The translations under genes were made by a program, and so were the position numbers. From assembly GCF_009429125.1 (NCBI RefSeq), contig NZ_CP045529.1, positions 2,232,001 through 2,296,000 of the forward strand: a stretch of DNA of 64,000 bases. Direction: 5' to 3'. Below the pieces are notes generated by a model, which was not told where the DNA came from, did not search any database, and saw nothing but the letters and a program-made list of their open reading frames with translations. How positions within the stretch are numbered: position 1 is the first letter of the stretch; each line of letters starts with the position of its first letter. The DNA comes from Luteimicrobium xylanilyticum (GTDB lineage Bacteria > Actinomycetota > Actinomycetes > Actinomycetales > Cellulomonadaceae). This document shows, piece by piece, positions 53,281-62,051 of the stretch.

Positions 53281-54899
53281 GCGCTCACGTCCACGAGCTC
53301 GCCCGCCCGCTCCCCGAGGACCGCCGGCGCACCCGGCGCGTCGGTGGCCGACGCGATGTCGACCAGGTGATCCGGCCCCGACAGCTCGCCGTCGGGCGTC
53401 CGGATCACCGCGACCCTCGCACCGGGGATCCGGGTCAGCGTGACCGTCAGCTCGCCGTCGGACGTGTGGACCTGCGATCTGGTGCCCTGCGGGCCCATCG
53501 CGGCCAGCGCGTCGCCGAGCAGGCCGAGGAACAACCGGAAGGCGTGCGGGTCGAGCAGCCCGAACTCGGACAGCGGCCGCGGGCCGTCCGTCAGGATGCG
53601 GCGGCGCGCCGCAGCCGTCTGCTCGTTCTCCGCGCGGGCACGAGCGGCGAGCAGCGCCTTGGACGCCGCTCTGTCGACGACGCTGTTCGGCTTGCCTCGG
53701 CGCTCGTACGAGCCGGTCCGGCGGAGCTGGGGGCTGATCTCGACGCTCGGTGCCTCGGACCACGCCGTCCCGTTGCCCAGCTCCGCGGCCTCCCAGGCGT
53801 CGAGCGTCGGTGCCGTGACCGTGAGATGACGCACAGGCGCCAGTGCGAACGCCGAACGCCACAGCCGGTGCCGGGCGCCGTCGTCGGGCAGGTCGGCGAA
53901 CCAGCGCGCGAGCGCCAGGAAGTCCTGAGTGCGGTCGGTGCGCCCACCGGCTCGGTCGTGCAACGCCCGGACGACCGCGAGCAGCGCCGGGACCGCGGAC
54001 CGCGCGCGGCTACGCAGCAGCTTCGCCTCGCTCTCGCGGCCGGTTGAGCTGACGAACCAGGCGGACAGCCCCGCCCACTGCCTCAGCCAGGCGTCCCGTG
54101 CGGCCTCGGACGCCGTCGCCCGCTCGTCGGGCGTGGCGTCGCGCGCCTCGCGCTCGCCCGCCACGGTGGCGAGGAACCGCACGTCGTCCGCCGAGATCTC
54201 GCCGAGCAGAGCGGCGATGCGCGCCCCGCGCGTGACCAGGTCCTCGATGAACCGCTCGAGGTACTGGATGAGCTGTTCCTTGTACGCGAGGAAGGCCTCG
54301 ACGTCGGCGTCGTTCAGATCGATGGTCCGCTGGATCGAGCCCATGAACGCGACCGCGTTGTCGGCGAGCTCGGTGAAGCGCTCCCGCAGGCTCCGCAGCG
54401 CCTGGTGGACCGGCGCCCCGTCGACCCTGCCGCCCGGCGCCGACGCGTGGGTCCGCGCCGCGTCGCGCAGGCTCGTCAGCAGGACCACGATGTCCTCGAG
54501 CGCGACCGCCTGAAGGGCCCCGCGGGTACCGAACGAGGCGTCGTACTGGGCGAGCGCCCGCTCGGCGACCTCACCCTGCCGCGACAGCTGGTAGAGCATC
54601 CGACGGCGGTGGAAGTCCTCGAGCGTCGTGACACGGCTCGAGTCGGGGAACGCCAGCAGGTTGCCCCAACTGTCCTGCGCGAGCCGGTCGAGCGCCTCCG
54701 CGACAGCGCTCTCCTCGACGGGCGCACCGCCGTCGAGCCTGAGCGCCTCCAGCACCTGCTCCGGCCGCACGTGCACCGCGAACCGCTCCTTGGCTGTCAC
54801 GAGCACCCGCATCACACGCCGGTAGAGCCGCGCGTTGGGCGCGCTCAGGTACGCGAACGGGCCGTAGTCCGTGGGCTCGGTGGTGGGCTCCTCCGTCAC
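53277..54899 (-). CDS. jetA: Wadjet type II JetA (TIGR02677, DUF2397)
   Basis: 540 residues from GTG 54899. DUF2397 features are an early FAYLSAPNARLYRRVMRVL helix, SSRVTTLEDFHRRRMLYQLS, ERALAQYDA and a C-terminal winged helix. It is the kleisin-like subunit (MksF type) of the Wadjet complex. It is the first gene of four that all overlap by four bases (ATGA, ATGA, GTGA). A CAGGCT box six bases before the GTG suggests a leaderless transcript. Confidence 0.87.
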   Translation of the reverse strand: MTEEPTTEPTDYGPFAYLSAPNARLYRRVMRVLVTAKERFAVHVRPEQVLEALRLDGGAPVEESAVAEALDRLAQDSWGNLLAFPDSSRVTTLEDFHRRRMLYQLSRQGEVAERALAQYDASFGTRGALQAVALEDIVVLLTSLRDAARTHASAPGGRVDGAPVHQALRSLRERFTELADNAVAFMGSIQRTIDLNDADVEAFLAYKEQLIQYLERFIEDLVTRGARIAALLGEISADDVRFLATVAGEREARDATPDERATASEAARDAWLRQWAGLSAWFVSSTGRESEAKLLRSRARSAVPALLAVVRALHDRAGGRTDRTQDFLALARWFADLPDDGARHRLWRSAFALAPVRHLTVTAPTLDAWEAAELGNGTAWSEAPSVEISPQLRRTGSYERRGKPNSVVDRAASKALLAARARAENEQTAAARRRILTDGPRPLSEFGLLDPHAFRLFLGLLGDALAAMGPQGTRSQVHTSDGELTVTLTRIPGARVAVIRTPDGELSGPDHLVDIASATDAPGAPAVLGERAGELVDVSA

Positions 54900-54927
54900 G
54901 GGACAAGCCTGACATGGGCCGGTGACA

Positions 54928-54936
54928 CCCCCCCCC
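54928..54936 (-). repeat. Run of nine G upstream of jetA
   Basis: Nine consecutive G on the jetA coding strand, 29-37 bases before the GTG. Counting 17 bases from the presumed -10 box (54906-54911) puts the -35 position inside the run, so length changes could alter promoter spacing. No gene lies in 54900-55013. Confidence 0.5.
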
Positions 54937-55013
54937 CAAGGGCGACCAGCGGGCGCGCGCAGCGCTGCGACCCGACACGGACCGGCCGCCGGTCCCGTGC
55001 CGTGAACAGCCCG

Positions 55014-55385
55014 TCACCGCCCCCACGCGGTGTCGAGGATCTGACGCAGGATGGCGCGCTTCCGACGGTCGCCGGTGTAGGTCTCGAGCCGAGCCACGGC
55101 CAGACGGTACACCTCGTCGTCCGCCCGCCTGCCGATCACCCAGACGACCACGATCGTGCCGTCATCCTGGACGTCGTAGACGATCCGGTAGTCGCGGTTG
55201 CCGACGACCAGCTTCCGTAGGCCGGTCAGGTTCCCGGTGCGACGAGAGCCCAGCGGCGCACCTCGCTGCGCCGGCTCGGACCGCAGCTTCAGCAGCCCCT
55301 TCAGGACGATCTTCTGTGCCGCGCCGTCGAGGTCCTCCAGGTCGTCCCGTGCTTCTGGCAGGAGGACGACCTTCGCTTCGCTCAC
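55014..55385 (-). CDS. RelE/ParE-family toxin
   Basis: 123 residues from GTG 55385. RelE fold landmarks: VVLLPEARDDLEDLDGAAQ (N-terminal helix), LRKLVVGNRDYRIVYDV and the IVVVWVIGRRADDEVYR strand pair. RelE toxins cut mRNA in the ribosome and ParE-type ones poison gyrase; the sequence does not separate these. The GTG overlaps the antitoxin stop (GTGA), so both are made from one transcript. A C-terminal extension (TYTGDRRKRAILRQIL) is longer than usual. Confidence 0.85.
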   Translation of the reverse strand: MSEAKVVLLPEARDDLEDLDGAAQKIVLKGLLKLRSEPAQRGAPLGSRRTGNLTGLRKLVVGNRDYRIVYDVQDDGTIVVVWVIGRRADDEVYRLAVARLETYTGDRRKRAILRQILDTAWGR

Positions 55386-55708
55386 GCGTCGTCGTCCGTG
55401 TCGTCGGACTCCTCGCTCGCGAGCTCGTCGAGGTCGATGCCGAGGCCGGCAGCCGTCTCTTCCAACGTGTACGTGCGCCCGCTCGTCGTCTCGGCCCGCA
55501 CCAGCGCGAGCGCCAGGAGCCTCACGTTCTCCTCGCGCTCCTCGACGGCGTCGATCGACTCGAGCACGGAGATCGGCGCCACGACGCCTGCGGGACGGTT
55601 GTTCTTCATCACGACGATCGTGCGTCCGGCCTCGACCTCGTCCGTCACCGCACCGAAGTTGCGTCCGACCCAGCTCGCGGACCGGAGATCACGCGTGTCC
55701 ACCTTCAT
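55382..55708 (-). CDS. Phd/YefM-family antitoxin
   Basis: 108 residues from ATG 55708, placed seven bases after TAAGAT, a leaderless-type -10 box that lies at the very end of the neighbouring helicase gene. ATGs at 55717 and 55714 are alternatives. The N-terminus (VDTRDLRSASWVGRNFGAV, then RTIVVMKNNRPAGVV) is the Phd/YefM DNA-binding fold, and the acidic C-terminus (LASEESDDTDDDA) would bind the toxin. It represses the shared promoter in known systems. Confidence 0.85.
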   Translation of the reverse strand: MKVDTRDLRSASWVGRNFGAVTDEVEAGRTIVVMKNNRPAGVVAPISVLESIDAVEEREENVRLLALALVRAETTSGRTYTLEETAAGLGIDLDELASEESDDTDDDA

Positions 55709-55718
55709 GCGCATCATC

Positions 55719-57998
55719 TTACGCAGGATTCTGCGCAGGAGCGCCAGGCTCGCCCAACCCGTCCCACACCGGCCCGTACCCGAGCCTGGCCTGCTCCCAG
55801 GCGACGACGTCGCGCGCGAGCCCGGCCTCGGTCACGTCCACGGCGCTCACGGCGGCGGCCGCCACGCTCGACCGACGCACGTAGTCGTCGAACACCCGCT
55901 GCTTCCCGGCGAGCAGCTCCACGATCCGCTCGTCGACTCCGTCCTCGGCGAGCAGCCGGTGCGCCTGCACGGTCCGCACCTGCCCCATCCGGTGCAGCCG
56001 CGCCACCGCCTGTGCCTCCGCGGCCGGGGTGAGCTGCGGCTCGCACAGCACGACGACGCTGGCCGCCTGCAGGTTGAGCCCCGTCCCGCCCACGGCGACC
56101 TGCGCCACGAGGACGGCACCGGCGTCGTCGGCGGTGAACGCGTCCACCAACCCCATCCGCTCGGCGACGGGCACGTCCCCCGTGAGCGGCCCGTGCACAC
56201 TCGCCCCCGGCGCCGCGAGCGCCGCCGCCACCGTGTCCAGCACGTCCCGGAAGTACGAGAACACGACCGTGCTCCGCCCCTCTTCGCGCGCCTCCTCGAC
56301 GATCGCCACCAGCCGGTCGAGCTTCGCGCACGCGTGCGCATCGCCGCCGGCACCCGCGGCCCACGCCGCCTGCCGCATCGCCATGAGGTTCCCGGACGCC
56401 ACGGCCTCCCGGTAGGCACGCTCGTCGGCCTCGGTGAGGTCGACCCAGTCGTCGGTGGCGATGACGTCGGGCAGCTCGACGAGCACGTCGACCTGGTTGC
56501 GCCGCAGGTACACGGGCGCGACGACCTGCCGGAACGCGTCGGGCCCGAGCAGCCCGAGGTGCCGCGGGAACTGCGTGCCCAGGTCGGGCTGCAGCACCTT
56601 CACGAGCGCGAGGAAGTCCTCGAGCCGGTTGTCCATGGGCGTCCCGGTGAGGAACAGGACCCGCCACACGAGCCGCGCCCACGTGGCGACGGCCTTCGCC
56701 CGTCGGGTGCGCGGGTTCTTGACGTAGTGCGCCTCGTCGACGACGACGAGCCCCACCTCCCCCACCGACCCGTCCGTGGGCACGTGGGTCAGCGTCTCGA
56801 ACGTCGTCAGCCCGACGCCGCCACCCGCCGCCCACGCCTTGATCGCCTCCTCACGACCGTCCCCGTGCAGCCGGTGGGCGGTCAGCGTCGTGCGGGCCTC
56901 GACCTCGCGCGCCCAGTTCGCGAGCAGGCTCGCCGGGCACACTACGAGGAACCGCGTCTGGCCGGCCGCGACCAGGTCTGACATGACCGCGAGCGCCTGG
57001 ATGGTCTTGCCGAGGCCCATCTCGTCGCCGATGAGGCAGCGGCCCTGGTTGAGGGCGAACCTCGCGCCGAACTCCTGGTACCCGCGGAGCGCGACGCGCA
57101 TGGCGCCGAGGTCGAGGGGCCGGTCGTTCACACGGTCGACGAGGTCCTGGGGCAGGAGCCCCCGCGCGGCGAGCGCCGTCTGCGCCTGGGGCACGATCCC
57201 GACGAGCGCCGTGTAGTACTCGGCGGACCGCTTCTCGTAGTCGGCGGCGAGCTCGAAGACGCCAGGGTCGGGTTGAGCGACGGCGGCGGTGAGGTCGTCG
57301 AGGATCTGCGGCAGTCGGCCGGCCACCCCGGATTCATCCCACTGCTGCAGGGAGGCGAGGGCGCCCGCGGTGGCCTTGCGCGTCGTCGGGCGGGCGAACC
57401 AGAGCCGGGCGGCGTGCCGTGCCCGACGCGCGGCGGGCAGCGCCGCCGCCACGGTCGACGCGTAGTCGGTGAGCAGGGTCCGGTGGGGCTCGACGAGCGG
57501 CCCCAGCCGCATGATCCGGTGCAGGAGGGCGAGAAGCCGGTCGGCGCCGTCGGGGGTGGGCAGGCCGGCCCGGTCGAGGCCGATGCGCAGCGGGTGCAGC
57601 GCGAGGGCGGCGTCGCTGAGCTGCCCGACGGCGGCCACGACACCCCGGGCGGTCGCCTCGCCGACCCCGGGGATGGCGTCGAGGGTGGCGGGCCGGACGT
57701 CGAGGAGGTCGGCGGCGGTGAGGTAGCCGGCCGCCTGGACGGCGGCGAGCCGCAGGTTGCGGTCGGTCATCTCGCCGAGGCGGTCGGTGTCGACGCGGGC
57801 GAGCTCCTCGCGGGCGCGACGGCGTTCGTCGTCGCGCACCCAGGCCGCGACAGCGACAACGGCGCCGTCGAGATGGTCGAGGATCCCCTGCGCGGTCGCA
57901 GCGAGGCGCGCGTGCCGGTCGATCAGGTCGCGTGCCTCGCGCCCGGGTTCGACGGGCGCACCCGGACCGCTCGTCATGGGTGGGACGTCGGTCGGCAC
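55719..57998 (-). CDS. SNF2-family helicase with an N-terminal helix-hairpin-helix
   Basis: 759 residues from GTG 57998. An N-terminal DNA-binding part contains a helix-hairpin-helix (LDAIPGVGEATARGVVAAV, about 107-125). The SNF2 motor has LIGDEMGLGKTIQAL (about 320), VVCPASLLANW, LVVVDEAHYVKN, FLTGTPMDN, VVFSYFRDVL, AGAVLVAQVAVGGTGLNLQ and VARLHRMGQ. Such proteins occur in actinobacterial DNA repair and defence contexts; this one has no visible partner. An ATG at 57977 is the alternative start. Confidence 0.85.
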   Translation of the reverse strand: MPTDVPPMTSGPGAPVEPGREARDLIDRHARLAATAQGILDHLDGAVVAVAAWVRDDERRRAREELARVDTDRLGEMTDRNLRLAAVQAAGYLTAADLLDVRPATLDAIPGVGEATARGVVAAVGQLSDAALALHPLRIGLDRAGLPTPDGADRLLALLHRIMRLGPLVEPHRTLLTDYASTVAAALPAARRARHAARLWFARPTTRKATAGALASLQQWDESGVAGRLPQILDDLTAAVAQPDPGVFELAADYEKRSAEYYTALVGIVPQAQTALAARGLLPQDLVDRVNDRPLDLGAMRVALRGYQEFGARFALNQGRCLIGDEMGLGKTIQALAVMSDLVAAGQTRFLVVCPASLLANWAREVEARTTLTAHRLHGDGREEAIKAWAAGGGVGLTTFETLTHVPTDGSVGEVGLVVVDEAHYVKNPRTRRAKAVATWARLVWRVLFLTGTPMDNRLEDFLALVKVLQPDLGTQFPRHLGLLGPDAFRQVVAPVYLRRNQVDVLVELPDVIATDDWVDLTEADERAYREAVASGNLMAMRQAAWAAGAGGDAHACAKLDRLVAIVEEAREEGRSTVVFSYFRDVLDTVAAALAAPGASVHGPLTGDVPVAERMGLVDAFTADDAGAVLVAQVAVGGTGLNLQAASVVVLCEPQLTPAAEAQAVARLHRMGQVRTVQAHRLLAEDGVDERIVELLAGKQRVFDDYVRRSSVAAAAVSAVDVTEAGLARDVVAWEQARLGYGPVWDGLGEPGAPAQNPA

Positions 57999-58004
57999 GG
58001 GCCC

Positions 58005-58010
58005 AGGCTA
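58005..58010 (-). promoter_or_regulatory. Leaderless-type -10 box for the SNF2/HhH helicase
   Basis: TAGCCT (minus strand) stands six bases before the GTG at 57998 and decides that start over the ATG at 57977. Confidence 0.45.
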
Positions 58011-58180
58011 GCGACCGCTGGTCGACCCGCCGTCACACGTACACCGAGCACTCGGCATCCTGACGGGTTTGGACGCTGGTCGAAAGGATGACAACCACAC
58101 GACGAAGCGCTCGGTTCCGCAGCTCGTCGACCCGCAGACCACTACGCTCCTGGACAGAGTGCCGCACCGACCTCGCGCGG

Positions 58181-58186
58181 TACCGT
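58181..58186 (+). promoter_or_regulatory. Leaderless-type -10 box for the coiled-coil/SHOCT gene
   Basis: TACCGT stands six bases before the GTG at 58193 and supports that start. Confidence 0.4.
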
Positions 58187-58192
58187 GCGGCG

Positions 58193-59446
58193 GTGTCGCA
58201 GGCGGTCACGACGGGTTACGACGCCGGCAAGAGAACCGTCTCGGTCACTACCAGCGACGGCTACACGATGATCTTCAAGTCGGTTCCGACGGATGACGTC
58301 CCCGCGCTCCAGCACTTCCTCGAGTTCGCCCGCGCCAACCCACCGGCCGAGCCCCTCGCCTCGGCCGCCGTTCCCGATGGCGGGTCCGCCTTGCTCAGCA
58401 AGGAGACACTCAAGCTCGAGGCCAAGCGCCGCTCAGACTTGCACCGTGCGGAGACCGTCGCGGCCCGGGAGGAGAAGACGGAACGGCGAGTTGCCGCGAC
58501 CACGGCACGCGCGGCGGAACAAGATGCACGTCGCGCAGCCGACGAGCAGGCGAAATCGCTGGAGCGCGAGGAGCGGAGGGCTGCTGCATCCCGTCGTCGG
58601 GCCGAAGCTGAAGCCGAGGCGACACGCGTGCGCACTCAGAAGGAGATTGAGAATGGAGAGCGGCTTGCCACCCGGGAGTCCGCCCATGCGGCGCGCGCAC
58701 AGGAGAGGGCAAAGCGAGAGGCTGAGCGCGCAGTCCAACTCAACGCCAGGGAGGCTGCCCGCGAAGCCCAGGAGCGCGCGAACGCAAAGGAGAAGGCCGC
58801 GAAGCAGGCAGCCTCGGCCGAGATGCGCGCCGCCAAGCAGGCACGCCAGGCCGAGAAGCGGGCAGATCTCGAGACACGCCGAGCGGCGTCGCAGGCTGCC
58901 TTTGAGGAAGCGCGCCAAGAGGCGGGCGCTCGCGTGGCCTCAGGCTCGGTTGGCTCTAAAAGCGTCGAGATCTACACGAACGGGTACGTCCGGGTGAGCA
59001 ACTTCATCACCAAGGGCACGCCGTACCGCCGGCTGCTCGGGATCGAGTCGTCAGCGGACGTGACGAAGAAGTCGGGTCTGGGTCGCGCCGTCGGGGCCCT
59101 TGCCAGCGGCGGCCTGAACCTGATGTCGTCGAACATCCGGGGTGACGTCTACCTGACGATCGTGACGCCCAACAAGACCCACCAGATCCACGTCGAGTCC
59201 CCCAGCCCATCGACCATGAAAGCGGTCAACGCTCTCGTTGGCGCAGGCAAGGTGGTGCTGGGCTCCATCGCACGATCCGCAGCCACACCGCCAGCTACAC
59301 CGGAGCCCAGCTGCCCGAGCGCACCAGGGGTCGCCGCGCGTACGGCCTCGGAGCGACTGCGGGAGCTTGCGGCGCTCCACGAGCAAGGTCTGGTCACCGA
59401 GTCCGAGTTGGCGGCCAAGCGAGCCGCCATCCTCGATGGCCTCTAG
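58193..59446 (+). CDS. Coiled-coil protein with a C-terminal SHOCT domain
   Basis: 417 residues from GTG 58193; the open frame upstream to 58088 is Arg/Ser-rich and unlikely to be translated. A small N-terminal domain (GKRTVSVTTSDGYTMIFKSV) is followed by about 170 residues of Ala/Glu/Arg coiled coil (about 75-245), a globular region (VEIYTNGYVRVSNFITKG...YRRLLGIESSADVT) with a Gly/Ser hydrophobic turn, and a short SHOCT motif at the end (ERLRELAALHEQGLVTESEL). SHOCT domains help oligomerisation in secreted or membrane-linked actinobacterial proteins. The role is unknown. Confidence 0.7.
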   Translation: MSQAVTTGYDAGKRTVSVTTSDGYTMIFKSVPTDDVPALQHFLEFARANPPAEPLASAAVPDGGSALLSKETLKLEAKRRSDLHRAETVAAREEKTERRVAATTARAAEQDARRAADEQAKSLEREERRAAASRRRAEAEAEATRVRTQKEIENGERLATRESAHAARAQERAKREAERAVQLNAREAAREAQERANAKEKAAKQAASAEMRAAKQARQAEKRADLETRRAASQAAFEEARQEAGARVASGSVGSKSVEIYTNGYVRVSNFITKGTPYRRLLGIESSADVTKKSGLGRAVGALASGGLNLMSSNIRGDVYLTIVTPNKTHQIHVESPSPSTMKAVNALVGAGKVVLGSIARSAATPPATPEPSCPSAPGVAARTASERLRELAALHEQGLVTESELAAKRAAILDGL

Positions 59447-59594
59447 CTGTGATGTCCAGGGATCGACTCAGGGCGGCTCGTCGGTTGCCCGCCGCACTCG
59501 GGGCGGACGGCTGAACGTGTCACCCGTGAGGAAGCGAGTTCCGCACCCCTTCCGGCCAGGGTGACCCGGGACCGGTCAAGGGGCGGTCACTTCC

Positions 59595-59622
59595 TTGCGC
59601 AAGGTGGACGTTTCCCTAAGGT
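59595..59622 (+). promoter_or_regulatory. Promoter of the L7/L12-like membrane protein gene
   Basis: TTGCGC (59595-59600) and TAAGGT (59617-59622) are separated by 16 bases, and the ATG at 59630 follows after seven bases, so the transcript is leaderless or nearly so. Confidence 0.5.
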
Positions 59623-59629
59623 GGTCGGG

Positions 59630-60115
59630 ATGAAACCCTCCTGGATCGCTCTGATTCTGATCGTCGTGCTGATCGTGGCGCTCGTCGTCCGGCACCGCCC
59701 CCGTCGCCCGGAGACGAAGGCGAGCCGGCCTGTCCCGTACCAGCCGGCGGTCCAGCCCGGGACCCTTCCCGACGACGTCCGCGCCGAGATCGACCGGCTG
59801 GTCGCCGAGGGCCAGAAGATCCAGGCGATCAAGGTGCTCCGGACCGCCGTCCCGGGTCTGAGCCTCAAGGATGGCAAGGATCTCGTCGACGGTTGGGCCG
59901 GCCACCACGGATCCGCCCTCTCGACCGTCGGCGCGAACCCGAGCCCGACCGCCGACCCTACGGAGCTCGGCTTCACGCCGGAGGCCCTGGCCGACGTCGA
60001 TCGGTACCTCGCGGAGGGCAAGCCGATCCAGGCGATCAAGGTCGCTCGGGAGCAGACGGGCTGGGGGTTGCGCGAGGCCAAGGAGTGGGTCGACGTGCGA
60101 GCCGCGAGCCGCTGA
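59630..60115 (+). CDS. Membrane-anchored protein with two L7/L12-like C-terminal repeats
   Basis: 161 residues. Residues 4-20 are one membrane segment (WIALILIVVLIVALVV) followed by a basic stop-transfer (RHRPRRPETK). Two copies of a 35-residue unit follow: EIDRLVAEGQKIQAIKVLR with GLSLKDGKDLVD, and DVDRYLAEGKPIQAIKVARE with GWGLREAKEWVD. Both match the KxxAIKxxRxxTGLGLKEAKxxV core of the ribosomal L7/L12 C-terminal domain, which binds translation factors on the ribosome. A small membrane protein with duplicated copies of that fold is known in actinobacteria; its function is not. Confidence 0.8.
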   Translation: MKPSWIALILIVVLIVALVVRHRPRRPETKASRPVPYQPAVQPGTLPDDVRAEIDRLVAEGQKIQAIKVLRTAVPGLSLKDGKDLVDGWAGHHGSALSTVGANPSPTADPTELGFTPEALADVDRYLAEGKPIQAIKVAREQTGWGLREAKEWVDVRAASR

Positions 60116-60142
60116 CCCGCGGCAACGGCCACGGACAACGCC

Positions 60143-60976
60143 TCAGGACGTGAGCGCCTGCGTCCCGCTGACCCGGAGCAGCTCGAGCCGCGACGCGTCC
60201 GACGACCCGGGCACCGCCGTGTACATGACGATCCGCAGGTCGGTGCCGGGCACGGTCAGGACGTCGCAGTCGACGACGATCGGGCCCACGGGCGTCGACG
60301 TCGCGGTCTTGGTGCTCGAGCGGTGCCGCGCGACGTGCGCCTGGCCCCAGAGGCGCCCGAACTCGGGCGACTCGGCGCGCAGGCGCGCGACGAGGTGCGC
60401 AAGGTGGGCGTCGTCGGGGTAGCGCCCGACGGCGTCGCGCAGGTCGGCGGCGAGGTCCGCGGAGAACTCGGCGGCGTGCGCGTCGTCGAAGTCGATCGCC
60501 CCGGGCGCGTGGGTGAAGTGGCGCCACGCGATGTTGCGGTCCAGGCCGCTCTTCGTGGAGGGGTCGCCGGTGAGCGCGGCCCACAGGTCGTTCCACCACA
60601 GCAGGTCCCACGCCGCGGAGAACACGGCCAGCGGGACGTCGCCGAGCCGGTCGAGCATCCGCTGGACGCCGCGCCCGACGTGCTCCGGCACGAGCCCGCG
60701 CGACGGCGGCGCCAGCCCGGCCACGAGGTAGAAGTGGTCGCGCTCGCCGTCGGTCAGGCGCAGCGCGCGGGCCAGCGCGGCGAGCAGCTGCGGCGACGGG
60801 TTGCGCGCACGCCCCTGCTCGAGTCGGACGAGGTACTCCACGCTCACACCCGCCAGCCCTGCCAGCTCCTCGCGCCGCAGTCCCGGCGCGCGCCTGCCCC
60901 GACCGGGCGGCAGTCCGACCTCTTGGGGCGTGAGCCGGTCCCGCCACGCCCGCAGCACCTCGGAGAACTCCTGCAC
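60143..60976 (-). CDS. XRE-type regulator with a MmyB-like ligand-binding domain
   Basis: 277 residues from GTG 60976, which follows CATGCT by six bases. The HTH spans about 25-75 (LRREELAGLAGVSVEYLVRLEQG). The C-terminal MmyB-like PAS-type domain has FSAAWDLLWWNDLWAAL, NIAWRHFTH and a PGTDLRIVMYTAVPGS end. Regulators of this class often control a divergent oxidoreductase gene, and here a short-chain dehydrogenase starts 86 bases away on the other strand. Confidence 0.88.
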   Translation of the reverse strand: MQEFSEVLRAWRDRLTPQEVGLPPGRGRRAPGLRREELAGLAGVSVEYLVRLEQGRARNPSPQLLAALARALRLTDGERDHFYLVAGLAPPSRGLVPEHVGRGVQRMLDRLGDVPLAVFSAAWDLLWWNDLWAALTGDPSTKSGLDRNIAWRHFTHAPGAIDFDDAHAAEFSADLAADLRDAVGRYPDDAHLAHLVARLRAESPEFGRLWGQAHVARHRSSTKTATSTPVGPIVVDCDVLTVPGTDLRIVMYTAVPGSSDASRLELLRVSGTQALTS

Positions 60977-61062
60977 CCCACCAGCATGACCCGGATCGCG
61001 CCGGGGCGGGTGGTACCAGCAGGGCATACCTTCGCCGTGCCGCCACGACTCAGGGTGGAGCC

Positions 61063-61743
61063 ATGACCACGACACTGATCACCGGGGCGAGCCGCAGCCT
61101 CGGACTCGAGACCACCCGCCGGCTGATCGACGCCGGCCACACCGTCTACGCCGGGATGCGCGACCCCTCCACCGGGGACGCGGCCCGTGCGCTCGGGGCG
61201 CACGTCCTCCAGCTCGACGTCACGGACACCGCCTCGGTCGAGTCCGCCGTCGCCCAGCTGCCCGCGCTCGACGTGCTCGTCAACAACGCCGGCATCCTCG
61301 GCACCGCCCGCGACGTCGACGCCCTCGACGCGGACGCCATGACCGCCGTGCTCGACACGAACGTCGTCGGCATCGTCCGCGTCACCCAGGCCGCGCTCCC
61401 GCTGCTGCGCCGCTCGTCGAACCCGGTCGTCGTGAACGTGGCGTCCGGCGTCGGGTGGCCGCGCTTCCTCAGCACCGAGGGCACCGACGAGTTCCCGATC
61501 CTTGCCGTTCCCTACGCCGCGTCCAAGGCAGCCGTCATCACCCTCACGGTCCAGTACGCGAAGAACCTGCCCACCATCCGGGTCAACGCGTCCGACCCCG
61601 GCTACACCGCCACCGACTTCAACCGGCACACCGGGCACCAGACCGTCACCGAGGGCACCGACGCGACCGTCGCACTGGCCACCCTCGGCCCCGACGGGCC
61701 TACCGGCGAGTTCCACAACCGGGCCGGGCGGATCGAGTTCTGA
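61063..61743 (+). CDS. Short-chain dehydrogenase/reductase
   Basis: 226 residues. NAD(P)-binding TGASRSLGLE at the N-terminus, NNAG (LVNNAGIL), catalytic Ser in NVASGVG and Y151/K155 (YAASKAAV). The substrate is not predictable. GGTGGAG lies close before the ATG. It is divergent from the MmyB-like regulator, which probably represses it; a TACCTT box at 61027-61032 is the likely -10 element. Confidence 0.9.
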   Translation: MTTTLITGASRSLGLETTRRLIDAGHTVYAGMRDPSTGDAARALGAHVLQLDVTDTASVESAVAQLPALDVLVNNAGILGTARDVDALDADAMTAVLDTNVVGIVRVTQAALPLLRRSSNPVVVNVASGVGWPRFLSTEGTDEFPILAVPYAASKAAVITLTVQYAKNLPTIRVNASDPGYTATDFNRHTGHQTVTEGTDATVALATLGPDGPTGEFHNRAGRIEF

Positions 61744-61748
61744 CGGAC

Positions 61749-61994
61749 TCAGGCCTTCCCGCCGACCTCACGGTGCCAGTAGGTGGCGTCCTCGCGGCCG
61801 GCGACGCGGCCCCGCGCGCTCACCCGCACCCCATAGCTCCCTGGTAGGACGGAGTCGAGGTCACTCTCGTCCTCCCCTGCCCAGGTAGACCAGCGTACGC
61901 GTGCGCCGTCGGGCACGACGGCCGACACCTCGACGACGTCCTCCCAGCCTGGCTCGGGGTCTCCCGGCGCCGCGTCGTGCACGACGATCTGCAC
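61749..61994 (-). CDS. Small unrecognised protein (81 aa)
   Basis: From GTG 61994 the minus strand encodes VQIVVHDAAPGDPEPGWEDV and then a strand-rich acidic protein with VRWSTWAGEDESD and GSYGVRVSARGRVAG, ending GGKA. The composition and WEDVVEVS pattern look like a real protein rather than a shadow, though it may be a shortened relic of a larger family. It converges with the short-chain dehydrogenase gene (five-base gap). Confidence 0.5.
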   Translation of the reverse strand: MQIVVHDAAPGDPEPGWEDVVEVSAVVPDGARVRWSTWAGEDESDLDSVLPGSYGVRVSARGRVAGREDATYWHREVGGKA

Positions 61995-62051
61995 GGACGG
62001 AGCGGAGCGGCCGGAACCGACCCCGTGGGTACCGCCCGCTACGGTGCCTGC

